Assembly (NCBI RefSeq): GCF_029168945.1
Contig: NC_083603.1
Span: forward strand, 38,688,396 to 38,752,395
DNA: 64,000 nt
Reading direction: 5' to 3'
From: Cannabis sativa
Lineage: Eukaryota > Streptophyta > Magnoliopsida > Rosales > Cannabaceae
Shown here: piece by piece, positions 36,177 to 48,944 of the stretch
Position numbering within the stretch: position 1 is the first letter of the stretch
Layout of the letters: the number at the start of each line of letters is the position of its first letter
Program-made: the position numbers and the translations under genes
Notes under the pieces: model-generated
Database searches by the model: none
The model's input: the letters and a program-made list of their open reading frames with translations, nothing else
What the model was told of the DNA's origin: nothing

Positions 36177-37702
36177 ACATGGACCAGAGCCTAGACCCAG
36201 ATCGGGGTCCAGACCTGGACACAAACCAAGACACAAACTCGGACCCGAATTCAAACAAACACCTAGAATCAGACCCAAAGCTAGACCCGGACCCAGACCC
36301 AAACTCGAACCAAGACCAGGATCAGAACAAGGGACTTAGACCTAGAACTAAATCCAGACTCAGATCGGGATTGGAACTTGGGACTCGAACCCGACCTAGA
36401 GCAAGACCTAGGACGCGAACCCACACCCTGAGCCTGATCTGCACCTAGACTAAAATCTGGACCCAAACACAAACTCAGACAAGGACTTAAACTCCGACCT
36501 AAACCTAAACCCAAACCCGAACCCAGATCAAAACCCAGACAGAGACCTAAACCCAAATCGAGACTAGGACTCGAACCCGAACCGACACTGGGACCCAAAC
36601 CCACACAATAAACGGGACATGTACCAAGAATTAGGACAGGGACATGGGAAATAGAACTAGAACAGGGACCCAGTACCCAACCCAGACCCGAACTTGAACC
36701 TAGGACCCAGCTCGTGACCCGGCACCAAAAATGGAACCAGACTGCGACCCGAGATCGGGATCCAGATCTGGACCTAGGGCTTGGATAAAACCTGTAGTCG
36801 GTGTCTGGATTTGGGATCCAGCCCTTGACCCAAACCCTGACAAGGACCCAAACCCACACACAAACCTGAACCTAGTCCCAAACCCAAAAGTGGACGCGAA
36901 CAAGTACCCTGTGACCCGAAATTGGAACAAAAACCGGAAGTTGACCGATTCTGGAACTAGGACTTGGACTTGGAATCATAATTGAAATTTGACATAGATC
37001 AAGAACCGTAACCGGACCAGGACCGGGACTCCAAATCCGACCTAGACCCGAATTGGGAGCCGGACCTTGATCCCAACCCAAACTTAGACTCGGGACCCGA
37101 ACAAGAACCTGAACTCAGACTCAAACATGTAACCAAACTAGGAACACTGAACCAGGGTCGGGACCTAGAACCGTACCCCAGTCTCGATCCCGAACCCAAA
37201 CTCAGAAATAGGACCTGGGACCTGAACCAGAACAAGACCGAGACCAGTGACAGTGATCCAGATCTTAACTCGGGATTCAAGTAACGGGGCCTGGAATAGA
37301 CCAGTAGTCGGTGTCTAGATCTGGTACTTAGACTAGGACCGGAACCCAGACGAAGAACCAAACCCGAACCCAGACCTAGACGTGGGACAAAAAATTAGAA
37401 CTTGAACAAGAATCGCCGAACCAAGACCGTAGAACAAGAATAAGACCGTGACCAGGACCTGGACCCGAACCTAGTACAGAACAATGACCTAGCCTCAGAC
37501 ACAAACTGAGAGAGGAACTCGGGCCTGGACACGGACGTGTACCAAGACCAGAACTGAGACCCAGACCTGGACCTAAATCTGGGACGCGTTCACAAACACA
37601 GACTTGTACCTAGATAGGGTTCCGGATACGAACGTGGACTTGGACTGAGACCCAAACTGGGATCAAAATGCTGGACCAAGATCTGGACCGAGATCCTGAC
37701 CC

Positions 37703-38440
37703 AGACCCAAACTTGGACCCGCAATCGCGACCCCAACTTGGACATGGACCCGAAACTAGATCCAGATCGGGGTCGAGACCTGGACACAAACCCGGACACA
37801 AATTCATACCCGAACTCAAAAACACACCTAGAATCAGACCAAAAGCTAGACCCGGACCCTGACCCAAACTCGAACGCAGACAGGGATCAGAACCAAGGAC
37901 TTAGACCCAGAACTAAATCTAGACTCAGATCGGCGATGCAACTTTGGACTCGCACCCAACCTATACCAAGACCCATGACACGAATCCACACCCGAAGCCT
38001 GATTTGAACCTAGACTGAAATCCAGACCTGAACCAAAACTCAGACCAGGACTCGAACTCCGAGCCGAACTCAAACCCAAACTTGGACCCGCACTCGCGAC
38101 CCCAACTTGGACATGGACCCGAAACTAGACCCAGATTGGGGTCCAGACCTGGACACAAACCCAGACTCAGATTCATACCTGAACTCAAAACCACACCTAG
38201 AATCAGACCCAAAGCTAGACCCGGACCCTGACCCAAACTCGAACGCAGACCAGGATCAGAACCAAGGACTTAGACCCAGAACTAAATCTAGACTCAGATC
38301 GGGATTGGAACTTTGTACTCGCACCCAACCTATACCAAGACCCATGACACGAATCCACACCCGGAGCCTAATCTGAACCTAGACTGAAATCCAGACCTGA
38401 ACCCAAACTCAGACCAAGACCCGAACTCCGAGACGAACTC
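37703..38440 (+). repeat. Second instance of the 369 bp duplication
   Basis: Copies 37703-38071 and 38072-38440, with the same join word AAACCCAAACT (38072-38082) as at 33334. The two instances are exactly 4738 bp apart (3532 bp after removing the solo LTR and one target copy), which suggests one event followed by a larger duplication. Confidence 0.75.
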
Positions 38441-41400
38441 AAACCCAAACTCAAACATAGAATTGCAATTTGAACTAGAACCGAACTAGGACTAGGACCA
38501 GGACTAGGACCTAAACCGAAACCCGAACCCAGATCAAAACTCAAACAGAAACCTAAACACGAACTGAGACTAGGACTCGAACCCCAACCTAGACCGGGAC
38601 CCAAATCCACACAATAACCTGGACGTGGACCCAGAATCAGGATAGGGAAGTGGGAAATAGAACTAGGACCGGGACCTAGTACCCGACCCAAACCCGAACT
38701 TGAACTAGGACCGAGCACGTGACCCGAGATTGGGATCTTGATCTAGACCCAGGGCTTGGACAAAATCCATAGCCGGTGTTTGGATTTTGGCCCTAGCCCT
38801 TGACCAGAACCCTGACAAGGACCCAAACCCACACCCGCACCTGAACCCAGTCCCGAACTCAAAAGTGGACCCGAACCCGTACCTTGTGACCCAAAATTGT
38901 AACCAAAACAGGAAGTTCACCGGGACTGGAACTAGGACTTGGACTTGGAATCATAATTGAAATTGGACTTAGATCCAGAATCGTAACCGGACCAGGACCT
39001 GGAATCCAAATCTGACATCGACCCGAATCGGGACCCGGACCCAGATCCCAACACAAACCTGGACTCTGGACGCGAACACGAACCTGAACTTAGACAAAAA
39101 GATGGAACCAGACTAGGGACACAGAACTAGGGTCGGGACCTAGAACCGCAACCCAATCTCGATCCCGAACCCAAACTAAGAAATGGGACATGGGACCTGA
39201 ACCACAACAAGACCGACACCCGTGACAGTGTTCCAGATCTTGACTCGGGATTCGGGTAACGGGGCCTGGAACAAACCAGTAGTCTGTGTCTAGATCTAGG
39301 AGTCAGACTAGGACCGGAACGTAGATGAAGAACCAAACCTGAATTGGGGTCGAAATGCTGGACCTAGTTCTGGACCGAGATCCTGACCCAGACACAAACT
39401 GGGACCCGCACTCGGGACCCCAACTTGGACCTGGACCTAAACCTAGACCCAGATCGGGGTCAAGACTTGGACACAAACCCGGAAACAGATTCATACCCGA
39501 ACTCAAAACAACACCTAGAATTAGACCACAAAGTAGACCCGGACCCGTAACCAAACTCGAAGCCAGACCAGGATCAGAACCAAGGACTTAGATCTAGAAC
39601 TGAATTGAGACTCATATCGGGATTGTAACTTGGGACTCGAACCCGAACTCAGACCAAGATCTAAACCAAGCACTTATACCCAGAACTGAATCCTCACTCA
39701 GATCGGGATTGGAACTTGGGACTCGCACCCAACCTAGACCAAGACCCAGGACACGAACCCACACCCGAAGCCTGATTTGGACCTAGACTAAAATCTGGAC
39801 CCGAACCAAAACTCAGACCAGGACTTGAACTCCGACCCGAACACAAACCCAAACTCGAACTCAGAATTGCAAATGGAACTAGAACCGAACTAGGACTAGG
39901 ACCAGGACCAGGAACTAAACCCAAACCCGAACCCAGATCAAAACCCGTAGTCGGTGTCTAGATTTGAGACCAATCCCAGGACTGGAACCCTGACAAGGAC
40001 CCAAACCCACACCAGGACCTGAACCAAGTTCCAAACCCAAAAGTGGACCCGAACCCGTACCTTGTGATCCAAAATTGGAACCAAAATCAGAAGGTGACCG
40101 GGACTGGAACTAGGACTTGGACTTGGAATCATAACTAAATTGGACATAGTTCAAGAACCGTAACCGGACCACGATCCGGACACCAAGTAAGACATAGACC
40201 AGAATTGGGAGACGGACCCGGATCCCAACCCAAACCTGGACTCGAGACCCGAACCCGAACCCCAACACAGACCCAAACATGGAACCAGACTAGGGACACA
40301 GAACTAGGGTCGGGACGTAGAACCGCACTCCAATCTCGATCCCGAACCCAAACTCAGAACTGGGACCTGGGACCTGAACCAGAACAAGACCGAGAACCAT
40401 GACAGTTATCCAGATCTTGACATGGGATTCGGGTAACGGGGCTTGGAACAGACCATTAGTCGGTGTCTAGATCTGGGACTTAGACTAGGACTAGAACAAA
40501 GACGAAGGACCAAACCCGAGCCCAGACCTAGACCTGGGACCGAAAATTAGAACCTTAACAAGAATCGCCGAACCAAGACACTAGAACAAGACTAGGACCG
40601 TGACCAGGACCCCGACCCAGACCTAGAATCGAACACAGACCTAGCCTCAGACACTAACTAAGACTGGAACTCGGGCTCGAACACGGTCGTGTACCCGGAC
40701 CAGAACTGAGACCCGGACTTTTACCTAAATCTGGGACCCGATCCCAAACACAGACTTGGACCTAGATAGGGATCCGGATACGAACGTGGACTCGGACCGA
40801 GACCAAGACGGGGATCGAAATGCTAGACCTAGTTCTGGACCGAGATCTTAACCCAGACCCAAACTTGGACCCGCAGTCGGGACCCCAACTTGGACCTGGT
40901 CCTGAACCTAGACCCAGATCGGGGTCCAAACCTGGACACAATCCGTGACACAGACTCGGACCCGAACTCAAACCAACACCTGAAATCAGACACAAAGCTA
41001 GACCCGGACCAAGACCCAAACATGAACCAGACAAAGATCTGAACCAAGGACACATACCCAGAACTGAATCCAAACTCAGATCGAGATTGGAACTTGGGAC
41101 TCGCACCCAACTAGACCAAGATCCAAGACGTGGACCCACACCTGGAGCCTGATCTGGACCTAGACAAAAATTTGAATTTGAACCCAAACTCAGACCAAGA
41201 CTCGAACTCCGACCCGAACTCAAACTCAAAATCGAACTGAGAATCACAAATGGAACTAGAACCAAACTAGGACTAGGACCAGGACCAGGACCTAAACCCA
41301 AACCGAGACTAGGACTCGAACCCGAACCTAGACCGTGACCCAAACCCACACAATAATCGGGACCTTTACCCAGAATTAGGATAGGGACCTATGAAACAGA

Positions 41401-43451
41401 ACTAGGATCGGGACCTAGTACCCGACCCAGACCCAAACTTGAACCTAGGACCTAGCTCGTGACCCAGCACAAGAAATGGAACCACACTGCGACTTGAGAT
41501 TGAGATTCGGATCTCGACCTAGGGCTTGGACAAAACCCGTAGTCGGTTTATGGATTTGGGACCCAGCCCACACGGACCTGAACCCCCACCCGGACCTGAA
41601 CCCAGTGCCAAACCCAAAAGTTGACCCGAACCCGTACCCTGCGACCCTATATTGGAACAAAAACCGAAAGTGGACTGGTACTGGAACTAGGACATGGACT
41701 TGGAATCATAATTGAAATTGGACCTTGATCCACAACCGTAACAGGACCAGGACCCAGACTCCAAATCCGACCTAGACCCGAATTGGGAGCCGAAACTGGA
41801 TCCCCACCCAGACATTCACTCGGGACCCAAACCTGAACCTGAACTCAGACCCTAACATGGAACCAGACTAGGGGCACAGAACTAGGGTCGGGACCTAGAA
41901 CCTCACCCCAGTCTCGATCGCAAACCCAAACTCTGAAATGGGACCTGGGACATGAACCAGAACCATACCGAGACCGGGAAGTGATCCAGATCTTGATTTA
42001 GGATTCGGGTAACAGGCCCTGGAACAGACTAGTAGTCAGTGTCTAGATATGGCACTCAAACTAGGACACGAACCCAGACGAACAACAAAACTAGAACCCT
42101 GACCTAGACATGGGACCCAAAATTAGAACCAGAAGAAGAATCACCGAGCTAGGACCCTAGAAAAAGACTAGGACCGTGACTAGGACCCGGACCCAGAACT
42201 AGAACCGAACACAGACCTAGCCTCAGACCCAAATTGGGACTAGAGCTCGGGCGCGGACACGGTCGTGTATCGAGATCGGAACTGAGACCAGGACCTGGAC
42301 CTAAATCTGGGACACGATCCCAAACACAGACTTGGACCTATATATGGATCGGGATACGAACCTGGACTCGGACCAAGACCCAGACTGGGATCGAAATGCT
42401 GGACCTAGATTTGGACCGACATCCTGACCCTGACACATACTGGGACACCCACTTGGGACCCCAACTTGGACCTGGACCCGAACCTAGACCCAGATCGGGG
42501 TCAAGACCTGGACACAAACCGGGACACAGACTCGGACCCAAACTCGAACCCACACCTAGAATCAGACCCAAAGCTAGACCCGGACCCGAACCCAAACTCG
42601 AACGCAGACAAAGATCAGAACCAAGGAATTAGACCTGGAACTGAATCCAGACTCAGATCGGCATTTGAAATTGGGACTCCCACCCAACCTAGACTAAGAC
42701 CCAGGACGCGAACCCACACCCAGAGCCTGATCTAGACCTAGACTAAAATCCGGACCCGAACCCAAACTCAGACTAGGACTCGAACTCCGACGCGAACTCA
42801 AACCCAAACTCGAACTTAGAATCGCAAATGGAACTAGAAACGAACTAGGACTAAGACCAGGACCAGGACCTAAACCCAAACCCTAACCCAGATCAAAACC
42901 CAGACAGAGACCTAAACCCGAACCGAGACTAGGACTCAAAACCAAACCTGAAACGGGACCCAAACCCACACAATAATCGGGAGCTGTACCCAGAATAAGG
43001 ATAGGGTTCTAGGAAACAGAACTAGGATCGGGACCTAGTACCCGACCCAGACCAGAACTTGAACCTAGGACCCAGCTCGTGACCTGGCACCAAAAATGAA
43101 ACTAGACAGTGACCTGAGATTGGGATCCAGATCTGGACCCAGGGCTTGGACAAAGCCCGTAGTCGGTGTCTGGATTTGTGACCCTACCCTGGACCCGAAC
43201 CCTGACAAAGACCCCTACCCACACCCGGACCTGAACCCAATCCCAAACCCAAAAGTGGACTTGAACCCGTACCGTGTGACCCAAAATTGGAACCAAAACT
43301 AGAAGTTGACCAAGACTAGAACTAGGACTTGGACTTGGAATCATAACTGAAATTGGACCTAGATCTAGAACCGTAACCGGACCAGGACCCGGACTCCAAA
43401 TCAGTCCTAGACCTGAATTGGGAGCCGGACCTGGATCCCAACTCAAACCTG

Positions 43452-43575
43452 GACTCGAGACCCGAACCCGAACCTGAACTCAGACTCGAGACCCGAACCC
43501 GAACCTGAACTCAGACTCGAGACCCGAACCCGAACCTGAACTCAGACTCGAGACCCGAACCCGAACCTGAACTCA
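43452..43575 (+). repeat. Four perfect 31 bp tandem copies within the array
   Basis: The unit starting GACTCGAGACCCGAACCCG and ending CCTGAACTCA begins at 43452, 43483, 43514 and 43545 with no mismatch among the four copies. Other array units have this text once. Perfect identity indicates very recent slippage or exchange. The 31 bp step is not a multiple of six. Confidence 0.93.
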
Positions 43576-46030
43576 GAGCCAAACCTGAATTAGGGACACA
43601 AAACAAGGGTCAGGACCTAGAACCGCAACCGAGTCTCGATCCCGAACCCAAACTCAGAAATAGGGCCTGGGACCTAAACCAGAACAAGACCGAGACTCGT
43701 GACAGTGATCCAGATCTTTACTCGGGATTCGGGTAATGGGGCCTGGAATAGACCAGTAGTCTGTGTATAGATCTGGGACTCATACTAGGACCAGAACGCA
43801 GAAGAAGAACAAAACCTGAACCCAGACCCAGACCTGGGACTCAAAATTAGAACCTGATTAAGAATCGCCGAACCAGGACCCTAGAACAAGACTAGGACCG
43901 TGACCAGGACCTGGACCCAGACCTAGAACTGAACACAGACCTAGCCTCAGACCCAAACTGAGACTGGAACTTAAGCTTGGACACGGTCTTGTACCCAGAC
44001 CAGAACTGAGATAAAGACCTGGACCTAAATCTGGGACACGATCTTAAACACAGACTTGGACATAGATAGGGATCTAGATACGAACCTTGACTCGGACCCA
44101 AACCTAGACTTTGATCAAAATGCTAGACCTAGATCTGGACTGAGATCCTGACCGAGACCAAAACTTGGACCCGCACTCGAGACCCCAACTTGGACCTAGA
44201 CCTGAACATAGACCTAGATCGCGGTCCAAACCAGGACACAAACCCGGACACAGACTTGGACAGGAACTCAAACCCACACCTAGAATCAGACCCAAAGCTA
44301 GAACCGGACCTAGACCCAAACTCGAACCCAGACCAATATCAGAACCAAGGACATAGACCAAGACGCAGGACGTAAACCCACACCCTGAGCCTGATGTGGA
44401 CCTAGACTGAAATCAAAACTCGAACCCAAACTCAGACCAGGACTCGAACTCGAGCCCGAACTCAAACCCAAACTCGAACTCAGAATGGCAAATGGAAATA
44501 GAACAGAACTAGGACAAAGACCAGGACCAGGACCTAAACCCAAACCCGAACCTTGATCAAAAGCCAAACAGAGACCTAAACCCAAACCGACACTAGGACT
44601 CGAACCCGAACCTAGACCGGGACCCCAACCCACACAATAACCTGGACCTGCACCCTAAATTAGTATAAGGACCTACGAAACAGAACTAGGACCGGGAACT
44701 AGTACCCGACCCAAACCCGAACTTGAACCTAGGACCCAGCTCTTGACCCGGCACTAGAAATGGAACTAGACTGCGACCTGAGATTTGGATTCGGATCGGG
44801 ACCCAGGGCTTGGACAAAATGCGTAGTCAGTGTTTGGATTTGGGACCCGGTCCTAGACCCAAACCCTGACAAGGACCCAAACCCACACCGAGACCTGAAC
44901 CCAGTTCCAAACACAAAAGTTGACCCGAACCCGTAGCCTGTGACCAGAAAATTGGAACCAAAACCGGAAGTTGACTGCGACTAGAACTAGGACTTGGACT
45001 TGGAATTATAATTGAAATTAGACCTAGATCCAGAACCGTAACCGGACCAGGACCCGGACTCCAAATCTGACCTAGACCCGAATTGGGAGCCAAACTCGCA
45101 TCCCAACGCAAACCTGGACTTGGGACTCGAACCCGAACCCAAACTCAGACCCAAACATGGAACCAGAATAGGGACGCAGAACAAGGTTCGGGACCTAGAA
45201 CTGCACCCTAGTCTCGTTCCCAAACCCAAATTCAGAAATAGGACCTGGGACTTGAACCAGAACAAAACCGAGACCCTTGACAGTGATCCAGATCCTTACT
45301 CGGGATTTGGGTAACGGGTCCTGGAATAGACTAGTATTCGGTGTCTAGATGTGGGACTCAGATTATGACCAGAACCCAGACAAAGAATCAAACCCAAACC
45401 CAGACCTATACTTGGGACCCAAAAATAGAACCTAAACAAGAATCGTCAAACCAGGACCCTAGTTAAAGACTAGGACCGTGAGCAGGACCGAGACCCAGAC
45501 CTTGAACCGAACACATACCTAGCCTCAGACTCAAACTGAGACTGGAACTCGGGCCCGGACACGGTCTTGTACCCAGACCGGAACTGAGACCTGGACCGGG
45601 ACCTAAATCGGGGACTCGATCCTAAACACAGACTTGGACCTAGAGAGGGATCGGGATACGAACCTTGACTCGGACCAAAACCCAGACTAGGATCAAAATG
45701 ATGGACCTAGATCTTGACTGAGATCCTCACCCAGACACAAACTTGGACCCGCTCTCGGGACCCCAACATGGACCAGTACCCGAACCTAGACCCAGATCGG
45801 GGTCCAGACCTAGACACAAACCCGGACACAGATTCAGACCCGAAATCAAACCCACACGTAAAATCAGACTCAAAGCTAGACCTAGACCTGAACCCAAACT
45901 CAAACCCAGACAAAGATCAGAACCAAGGACTTAGACCCATAACTGAATCCAGACTCAGATTGGGATTGGAACTTGGGACTCGCACCCCACCTAGACCATG
46001 ACCTAAGACGCGAACCCACACCCAGAACAA

Positions 46031-47029
46031 ATAGTAGTATTCCTGGTCCTTTATATTGATGACATTTTGATTATTGGAAACAATGTCAAGCAATTGACTC
46101 ACATCAAGGAATGGCTCAACACTCAATTCGATATGAAAGATTTGGGTGAAGTAGCCTATGTTCTTGGTATTCAGATTATTAGAAACCGGAAGAACGGATC
46201 TCTTGCTCTCTCTCGAACAACCTTCATAGACAAAGTCTTAGAGAGATTCTCCATGAACAACACTAATGGGGCAAACATGCCTTCTAGATATGGTATTCGT
46301 CTATCTAAGGAACAGTCTCTGACTGATCCTCAAGAGATAGAGGACATGGCGAAAATTCCCTATGCCTCTGCAGTTGGAAGTCTAATGTATGCAATGCTAT
46401 GCACTAGACCTGACATCTGCTATGCAGTTGGAATTGTGAGCAAGTATCAGTCTAATCCAGGACATGAACATTGGAATGCAGTTAAGTATATTCTGAAATA
46501 CTTGAAGAGTACAAGGAATCTTGTGTTAGTCTACAAGGGTGGTGCTTTAAATCCCATAGGCTACACTGATTCAGATTTCCAGGCAAGTCTTGAAGACAGG
46601 ATATCTACATCTGGGATGGTGTTTACTCTTGGGGGTGGAGCAGTGGTTTGGAGAAGTGCTAAACAAACCGCGATATCGGACTCAACTATGGAAGCTGAAT
46701 ACATAGTTACAGCCGAAGCTGCTAAAGAACTTGTCTGGCTAAGAAAGTTCTTCACCAGTATAGGTGTCATTCCTGGAATGGAGAAGCCTCTGGTCTTACT
46801 TTGTGATAACAACGGAGCAATAGCAAACAGTAAAGAACCTTGAAGCCACAAGAGAAGCAAACACATTGAAAGGAAGTATCACATTATAAGAGAATACGTG
46901 GCAAGAGGGGATGTACTAGTTGAGAAAGTTGACACAGAGGACAACCTAGCTGATCCATTTACCAAAGTCCTGGCCGTGACAGCCTTTGAAAAGCATCGTC
47001 AGAATTTAGGATTAATTGATATGTACTAA
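46031..47029 (+). pseudogene. Ty1/copia pol fragment: end of RT plus RNase H
   Basis: Frame open from the junction, with the RT catalytic box YIDD at 46052-46063, then FDMKDLGEVAYVLGIQI and the RT end. RNase H follows with GYTDSDFQAS, SDSTMEAEYI and LLCDNNGAIANSKEP, giving the acidic residues of a copia RNase H. One TGA stop (46841-46843) interrupts it just before SHKRSKHIERKYH, at a place where an Arg codon is usual; a C-to-T change would explain it. The frame then continues to ADPFTK and ends at TAA 47027-47029. It is much better preserved than the matching fragment at about 14020-14150. Confidence 0.9.
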
Positions 47030-47048
47030 TTAGTTTTATATTAGTGCA

Positions 47049-47058
47049 AGTGGGAGTT
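47049..47058 (+). promoter_or_regulatory. Polypurine tract of the truncated copia element
   Basis: AGTGGGAGTT directly before the TG of the LTR. The related left element has AAGTAGGAGTT in the same place, with one G changed to A. Confidence 0.6.
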
Positions 47059-48944
47059 TGTTAGGTTTTATGCCTTAAATAAAACTCCATTTCAATGTAA
47101 TCTATTTTATTCAACATCAATAAAGAAACAGAAGTATTTTTCATTCATTTGTGTATGTTTTGGTTCACTTTATCAATTGCTTGTCTATTTGATTTATACA
47201 TTCATCTTAAACTCTTTTCACATACTTGATCATGGTTATTGTGCTGTCATCACATTGGAAAGAAAACATGACTATGTGAATAAAGTTTACTAGATTTATC
47301 AGACACAGGGTTTTACTGATATGATAATCTACAACAAGAGTTTACTTGCATTTGAAGAAATGCTACGTTCTTTCCAGAACATTCGTCAAAGTAAAGCTCA
47401 GGTTGGATGCATGGAGTATGCATCGGAAGGGACCGATATTGAACTTTGACTTAGATTTAATTAAACTTACCGTAAAATCTATTCAAGTCAATATCTCCAA
47501 GTTGATCTTAGATCAAATGTTCTTAATCCTGTTATGATTAGGCTCAATCTTGAAAGGCTATTCGTGTTCTTTGATTTGTTAGTTAAGTCTACTTTTAGGT
47601 CAGGGTGATACGTACATTTTGGGAACACGGTAGTGCAATTGAGTGGGAGCGCTAGCATAAACATGAAATCTATAGCTTTTATCTGGCGAATAGTAAGCAA
47701 AGGATGATCTCCTTCGAGCTTGACCAAACGAACATAAATGGTGGAGTACTCATTTCACATAAGCTGAAATATCATTTATACGGGGTCAAGTGTTTTAAGG
47801 ATAAAATACATAGTAGGGTGTTACGGTAATCTAATCCCTTTACAGTGTAGATCATTCATATAGAGGATCAATGATCAAATTAGGATTATAACAATGGATA
47901 ACTAATGATGCGTCTATATGGTGGAACATATAGAGCATTCTATATACTGAGAGTGCAATTCTAAGTTCTATGCGTGGATTCAACAAAGAATTAATAAGTT
48001 AGTGAATTTTAGTGCTAAATTCTTGATCTACTTATTGGAAGCTCGGTTATATAGACCCATGGTCCCCGCACTAGTTGAGATAATATTGTTTGTAAGACTC
48101 ATGTAATTGGTTTTGGTTAATCAATTATAATTCACAAATTAGACAATGTCTATTTGTGAAATTTTCACTAAGTAAGGGCGAAATTGTAAAGAAAGAGTTA
48201 ATAGGGGCATATTTGTTAATTATGATACTTTGTACGGTTCAATTAATAAATATGATAAATGACAATATTATTTAATAATTATTTATAGTTATTAAATAGT
48301 TAGAATTGGCATTTAAATTGTTGAATTAGAAAATTGGCATTTTTTAGAAAATCAGATACAAAAGTGTTAAATTGTAAAATTGCAAAAAGCAAGGCCCAAA
48401 TCCATCAAGCCATGGCTGGCCACTTTTGTAGGCATTTTAAACTGATATTTTCATTATTTTAATGCCAAATAATTCAAACCTAACCCTAGTGGAATGCTAT
48501 AAATAGATAGTGAAGGCTTTAGGAAAATTACACTTCTGAATCAGAAAACCTGAGCCTTTCTCTCTCTACCTTGGCCGCCACTCTCTCTCTCTCTTCTTCC
48601 TTAGAATTTCGAAATTACCTTAGTGATTAGAGTAGTGCCCACACACAGCAAGCAATACCTCAATCATAGTGAGGAATATCGTGAAGAAAGATCATCAGCT
48701 AAGGAGTTTCAGCATCAAGGATTCAGAGAAAGAAATCCAGGTTCAGATCTTGATAATACTCTGCTACAGAAAGGATACAAGGGTTAGAGATCTGAACGGA
48801 AGGAGTCATTTAATTCCGCTGCACCCAATGTAAGGTTTCTTAAACTTTATACGTGTTTATTTCATCGTTTTAGAAAGTTCATATTTAGGGTGTTAATAAA
48901 CATCTTGTGAATAGATCTAAGATCCTGGTAAAATAACTCCAACA
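47059..48944 (+). repeat. 3' LTR of the truncated copia element
   Basis: 1886 bp, TGTTAGG to TCCAACA. Close similarity to 14660-16556 begins about 140-190 bases in and continues to the end, including GGATGCATGGAGTATGCATC, the CT-rich stretch and the AATGTAAGGTTTC segment near the end. The first 150-200 bases differ more. A TATAAATA box is at 48498-48505. Array sequence resumes at the next base. Confidence 0.9.
48498..48505 (+). promoter_or_regulatory. TATA box of the right copia LTR
   Basis: TATAAATA in the same context as at 16089-16096; it points into array block 3. Confidence 0.6.

Larger units (their letters stand above)
36177..46027 (+). repeat. Megasatellite array, block 2
   Basis: Same unit and orientation as block 1. 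The CCGTAGTCGGTGTCT landmark or a near copy is at about 36793, 38765, 39944, 41537, 43158 and 44820. The 1972 bp step contains the 369 bp duplication. The 1179 bp step carries a deletion joined at CAAAACCC (39939-39946). The steps of 1593, 1621 and 1662 bp are normal. It ends at about 46027 within the CGCGAACCCACACCC block, where truncated copia sequence begins. Open frames here are compositional and not annotated as genes. Confidence 0.93.
46028..48944 (+). mobile_element. 5'-truncated Ty1/copia element with 3' LTR
   Basis: Starts abruptly inside the RT domain (IVVFLVLYIDD), continues through RNase H to a stop at 47029 and a purine-rich tract, then has a complete 3' LTR. The 5' LTR, gag, protease, integrase and most of RT are missing. 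Array sequence on its left stops in the CGAACCCACACCC block and on its right resumes in the ACCCAGACC block, about 0.34 kb further along the unit. Array DNA was therefore lost together with the 5' part of the element. No target-site duplication can be expected. Confidence 0.88.

Noticed and set aside
46561..46866. 101-codon open frame on the minus strand
   Set aside because: It is antisense to the well-supported copia RNase H frame and has no recognisable domain.
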